From assembly GCA_023663615.1 (NCBI GenBank), contig JAMPHA010000001.1, forward strand, positions 310,001 through 374,000: 64,000 nucleotides of DNA. The letters are read 5' to 3'. Below, in pieces: positions 60,552 to 64,000 of the stretch. Origin of the DNA: DLAJ01 sp023663615. GTDB taxonomy: Bacteria; Bacillota; Clostridia; Lachnospirales; Lachnospiraceae. Positions within the stretch are counted from its first letter, which is position 1. Every line of letters starts with the position of its first letter. Position numbers and translations under genes: made by a program. Below the pieces are notes generated by a model. That model worked only from the letters and a program-made list of their open reading frames with translations. It had not been told where the DNA came from and ran no database searches.

Positions 60552-62603
60552 ATGAAAGCGTTAGTAAAACGTCTGTCGGGCGACATCTTTATCGCCATAT
60601 ACGTGCTGGCAGCGTTTATCATGTTGATCGTGCCGCTGCCGGTGCCGCTTTTGGATGTGCTGCTCGCTTTTGATATGTCTCTTGCATTCACGATCATGTT
60701 TTCGTGTATGCTGACAAAAGAAGTGCTGGATATGGCGTTTTATCCGACGATCCTGTTGTTTACGACCGTATTCCGTATCGCGCTCAACGTTTCTTCCACG
60801 CGTCTGATCCTTTCGAAGGGTGACGCCGGAAACGTCATCGATACGTTCGGTCAGTTCGTCGGCGGGGGCGATCTGGTCATCGGTGTGATCGTATTCATTA
60901 TTTTGATCATCGTCCAGTTCATGGTTATCAACAAAGGTTCCGAGCGTGTCGCGGAGGTAACGGCGAGATTCACGCTTGACGCGATGCCCGGTAAGCAGAT
61001 GGCGATCGACGCGGACTTAAACACGGGTGCGATCGACGACGCGGAGGCAAAGCGCAGAAGAGATAAGATTCAGGCGGAGTCCACGTTCTTCGGTAACATG
61101 GACGGTGCCGTGAAGTATGTAAAAGGAGACGCGACGGCGGGACTGCTCATCACGGCGGTCAATATCATCGGCGGTATCGCCATGGGCGTTCTGAGAATGG
61201 ATTTAACGTTCGCAGAGGCGGCGGATAAATATCTGATCCTGACGATCGGCGACGGTCTGGTCAGCCAGATCCCGTCCCTTTTGATCTCGCTTTCCACCGG
61301 TATTCTTGTCACGAAGGGCTCGAAAGAAGCGGAGTTCGGAACAGAGATTCTTCATGAGCTGTTCAGTCTGCCGCGCGTGCTTTATATTGTCGGGACGGTC
61401 ATGTGCTTTCTTGGTATTGTCACGCCGCTTAATCCCGTGCTCTTTGTCCTGATCGGCGCGGTTTTCATCACGGCGGCGACGATCATGAACCGTACGATAA
61501 AGACGGCGGAAATCGAGGCGAGCGTGGATACGGACGAACAGGAGGCGGAAGAGATCAGACAGCCGGAAAACGTCAACTCCCTTTTGTCCGTCGATCCGAT
61601 TGAATTGGAGTTTGGTTACGGTATCATTCCGCTTGCGGATGTGAATCAGGGAGGCGACCTTTTGGACCGCGTCGTCATGATCCGGCGCCAGATCGCGATG
61701 GAGCTTGGTACGATCGTGCCGATCATCCGTCTGCGCGATAACATTCAGTTAAACCCGAATCAATACATTATCAAGATCAAGGGAATCCAGGTTTCGGAAG
61801 GCGAGATTCTGTTTGATCATTACATGGCGATGAATCCGGGCTTTGTCAAGGAGGAGATCACGGGAATCCCGACGTTTGAGCCGTCCTTCCACCTGCCTGC
61901 GATCTGGATCACGGAGAGTCAGCGCGAGCGTGCGGAGAGTCTGGGCTATACGGTCGTCGATCCGCCGTCCATCATCGCGACGCATCTGACCGAGCTGATC
62001 AGACGGCATATTTCCGAGCTGCTGACGAGACAGGATGTACAGAATCTTATCAACAACTTAAAAGAGACGAATCCGTCCGTTGTCGAGGAGCTTGTGCCGA
62101 AGCTGCTTGGCTTAGGTGAGATACAGAAGGTATTGCAGAATCTCTTAAAAGAAGGCGTATCCATCCGTGATCTTTTGACGATCTTTGAAACGCTGGCGGA
62201 TTATGCGACGTCCACGCGTGATACGGATATTCTGACCGAGTATGTGCGTCAGGCGTTGAAGCGGGCGATCTCAAGCCGTTTCTTCCCTGCGAATGAGACA
62301 ACGAGCGTCGTGACGCTCGATCCGAAGCTGGAACAGGAGATCATGGGCAGTGTGAAGCAGACGGAGCAGGGCGCGTACCTGAATCTGGATCCCGAAAAGA
62401 CCAAGCAGATCATGGCGTCGGTTGAGAAGGAGACGGGCAAGCTTGAGAATCTCGGCAAGAGTCCGATCGTTATCACATCGCCGATCGTGCGGGCGTATTT
62501 TAAGCGCCTGACGGAAGATTATTTCAGGGATCTGATCGTCGTATCATACAATGAAGTGGAATCGAATGTGGAATTACAGTCAGTTGGGATGGTGACAGCA
62601 TAA
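60552..62603 (+). CDS. flhA: Flagellar export gate protein FlhA
   Basis: 683 residues. Eight membrane helices in the first ~330 residues, including FDMSLAFTIMFSCML, the FHIPEP-type conserved FRIALNVSSTRLILSKGDAG, and EVTARFTLDAMPGKQMAIDADLN; the cytoplasmic domain (from ~340) has LELGTIVPIIRLRDN-like and VLQNLLKEGVSIRDLLTIFETLADYA segments. It docks chaperone-substrate complexes. AAAGGAGGAG precedes the ATG. Confidence 0.96.
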   Translation: MKALVKRLSGDIFIAIYVLAAFIMLIVPLPVPLLDVLLAFDMSLAFTIMFSCMLTKEVLDMAFYPTILLFTTVFRIALNVSSTRLILSKGDAGNVIDTFGQFVGGGDLVIGVIVFIILIIVQFMVINKGSERVAEVTARFTLDAMPGKQMAIDADLNTGAIDDAEAKRRRDKIQAESTFFGNMDGAVKYVKGDATAGLLITAVNIIGGIAMGVLRMDLTFAEAADKYLILTIGDGLVSQIPSLLISLSTGILVTKGSKEAEFGTEILHELFSLPRVLYIVGTVMCFLGIVTPLNPVLFVLIGAVFITAATIMNRTIKTAEIEASVDTDEQEAEEIRQPENVNSLLSVDPIELEFGYGIIPLADVNQGGDLLDRVVMIRRQIAMELGTIVPIIRLRDNIQLNPNQYIIKIKGIQVSEGEILFDHYMAMNPGFVKEEITGIPTFEPSFHLPAIWITESQRERAESLGYTVVDPPSIIATHLTELIRRHISELLTRQDVQNLINNLKETNPSVVEELVPKLLGLGEIQKVLQNLLKEGVSIRDLLTIFETLADYATSTRDTDILTEYVRQALKRAISSRFFPANETTSVVTLDPKLEQEIMGSVKQTEQGAYLNLDPEKTKQIMASVEKETGKLENLGKSPIVITSPIVRAYFKRLTEDYFRDLIVVSYNEVESNVELQSVGMVTA

Positions 62604-62604
62604 G

Positions 62605-63966
62605 ATGATAATCAAAAAATATCTTGCGGATACGGAAGCCGAGGCAGTCGATGCGGCAAAAAAAGAATTGGGACCGGGCGTTGTTGTGATGAATGTCCGA
62701 AGCGTGAAGCATAAGGGCATCATGCGCTTTTTCAAGAATCCGATGAAAGAGGTCACGGTCGCGCTGGAGGAAGATTCGGAGCGGTTTTCATCGGCGGTCA
62801 AGGACATTGCCCGCGTTGTCTCCGAGCAGAATGCGCAGCAGGAGGCCTGGTCAGCCGGGGAACGGAGCAAACCGTCGGGAACCGATGCGCCGGCGCGGAA
62901 CACATCGGAAAGCGCGCAGGGGACGCCGGGCGCGGATACGCAGGCGGCAGGGCTTTTTAAGGCGGATGGCGCTGCATACGGAAGAAGCACGGCAAAAGCG
63001 GCCGCGGGCAGCCGTCAGATTTTAGAACAGGCGGCGTCCGAGAGCAATGTGCTGGAGAATAAGCTGGATTCGCTGCAAAGTCTCTTACAGGAGACGCTGG
63101 TAAAGACGGATGAGAAGAGCGCCGCCGTGCAGGAGGAGAGCGAGGAGCCGTCCGAGGCACAGAACTTCCTGCGGCTGTTGTATAACACGATGGTCGATAA
63201 TGAGGTGGATGAGCATTACGCGAATCAGATCATCGACACGCTGGACGTCAAGGAGACTGCGGATACGCCGATCGATTACTACCTGGCGAGCGTTTATCAG
63301 AAAATGGTCTTGAAATTCGGCAAGACGACGCGGATCACGGAGGCGAAAAAAACGCCGAAGGTCGTATATTTTATCGGTCCGACCGGTGTCGGCAAGACGA
63401 CGACGATCGCCAAGATCGCTTCGCGTTTCTGCGTGGAGCAAAAGAAAAAGCTTGCTCTTTTAACGACGGATACTTACCGGATCGTGGCGGCGGAGCAGTT
63501 AAAGACTTATGCGGATATTCTGGAGGTGCCGATCCGTGTGATCTATTCGATCGAGGAAATGGAACATGCATTTTCCGATTTTAGGGATTATGATTACATT
63601 TTAGTAGATACCGCGGGGCATTCCCACTATAATGAAGAACAGAGACAGGCGATCGGGCAGTTCATCCATGCGGCGGACGACAAGGTGGAAAAGGAAGTGT
63701 ACCTGGTGATGAGCGCAACGACAAAATACCGCGACATGATCAGTATTGCCGACGCCTATTCCGAGGTGACGGACTATAAGCTGATCTTTACAAAACTGGA
63801 TGAGACGACGGCGCTTGGAAATTTATTTAATCTGCGGATGCGTACGAATGCGGAGCTGTCCTATGTGACGACGGGGCAGAATGTACCGGAGGATATTGAG
63901 CCGTTTAATCCACAGATCGTAGTGAAACAGCTTCTTGGGGGAAGAAGACAGGAATTTAAGGGGTAA
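62605..63966 (+). CDS. flhF: SRP-type flagellar GTPase FlhF
   Basis: 453 residues. The N-terminal B domain opens IIKKYLADTEAEAVDAAKKELGPGVVVMNVRSVKHKGIMRFF; a low-complexity stretch follows (~85-150); the NG domain has G1 GPTGVGKTTTIAKIA near residue 258, DTYRIVAAEQLKTYADIL, the G3-like DTAGHSHY, and TKLDETTALGNLFNL. It controls flagellar number and position together with FlhG. Starts 1 nt after flhA. Confidence 0.95.
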   Translation: MIIKKYLADTEAEAVDAAKKELGPGVVVMNVRSVKHKGIMRFFKNPMKEVTVALEEDSERFSSAVKDIARVVSEQNAQQEAWSAGERSKPSGTDAPARNTSESAQGTPGADTQAAGLFKADGAAYGRSTAKAAAGSRQILEQAASESNVLENKLDSLQSLLQETLVKTDEKSAAVQEESEEPSEAQNFLRLLYNTMVDNEVDEHYANQIIDTLDVKETADTPIDYYLASVYQKMVLKFGKTTRITEAKKTPKVVYFIGPTGVGKTTTIAKIASRFCVEQKKKLALLTTDTYRIVAAEQLKTYADILEVPIRVIYSIEEMEHAFSDFRDYDYILVDTAGHSHYNEEQRQAIGQFIHAADDKVEKEVYLVMSATTKYRDMISIADAYSEVTDYKLIFTKLDETTALGNLFNLRMRTNAELSYVTTGQNVPEDIEPFNPQIVVKQLLGGRRQEFKG

Positions 63967-63969
63967 AAG

Positions 63970-64000
63970 ATGGATCAGGCTGAAAAGTTACGAAGCATCA
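63970..64000 (+). CDS. flhG: FlhG/YlxH-type MinD-like ATPase, first codons only
   Basis: Ten codons (MDQAEKLRSI) are visible before the window ends. The DQAEKLR start and the position directly after flhF match FlhG, the ParA/MinD-family partner of FlhF. GGGGTAAAAG supplies the ribosome site. Confidence 0.75.
   Translation, partial: MDQAEKLRSI

Noticed and set aside
60380..60673. Open frame over the palindrome
   Set aside because: It is antiparallel-structured non-coding sequence, overlaps flhA in another frame, and lacks a ribosome site and homology.

Overview
The window is a draft scaffold (one run of 100 Ns at 17033-17132) from a motile, Gram-positive-type member of the Clostridia. Gene content and protein wording point to the family Lachnospiraceae; this is inferred from remembered relatives, not from a search. 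Supporting signs are the classic clostridial fla/che gene order, a FliY-type switch protein, a Gram-positive type IV pilus (T4P) set without a secretin, lipoproteins with DS-rich linkers, and strong AGGAGG ribosome sites with frequent GTG/TTG starts.

Layout. 1-8.1 kb: housekeeping and surface genes: the mutY start, a 5'-nucleotidase, a DUF1653 protein, a small membrane protein, a TetR regulator with its operator inside its own promoter, a GNAT acetyltransferase, a lipoprotein, a TIR-transmembrane-sensor protein and an HEYIH lipoprotein. 8.2-11.1 kb: a cell-surface type I pullulanase. 11.4-15.5 kb, all minus strand: holA, a UDP-glucuronate decarboxylase, flaG, an unusual flagellin-like protein and yqeY. 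15.8-17.5 kb: two Rpn-type nuclease paralogues facing each other across the assembly gap. 17.7-28.8 kb: a T4P locus (major pilin behind a strong promoter and a 184-nt structured leader, prepilin peptidase, PilM-PilN fusion, PilO-like protein, four minor prepilin-like proteins), followed by three tandem hairpin repeats and a 2.5-thousand-residue secreted protein (29.0-36.6 kb). 36.6-38.6 kb: a 5'-truncated ATPase/DUF4143 remnant and a third Rpn-like nuclease. 38.6-64.0 kb: the flagellar operon flgB-flgC-fliE-fliF-fliG-fliH-fliI-fliJ-motE-fliK-flgD-(TIGR02530-like)-flgE-flbD-motA-motB-fliL-fliM-fliY-cheY-fliO-fliP-fliQ-fliR-flhB-flhA-flhF-flhG(start).

How the genes work together. The flagellar operon encodes the basal body, export gate and ATPase, hook, stator, switch and placement GTPases as one long co-directional unit with many start/stop overlaps. 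The T4P locus supplies subunits, the processing peptidase and the inner-membrane alignment proteins, but no PilB/PilT ATPase and no PilC platform is visible here, so the motor must lie elsewhere or be missing from the assembly. The giant protein and the Ig-domain prepilin suggest a pilus or surface fibre with adhesive accessory parts.

The most unexpected signals are non-coding: a 194-nt nested palindrome between flhB and flhA (60318-60511), the structured pilin leader (17781-17964), tandem hairpins ahead of the giant gene (28847-28964), and a degenerate 7-nt repeat that occurs both in the pilin locus (18710-18837) and more weakly inside the flagellar operon (45087-45172).
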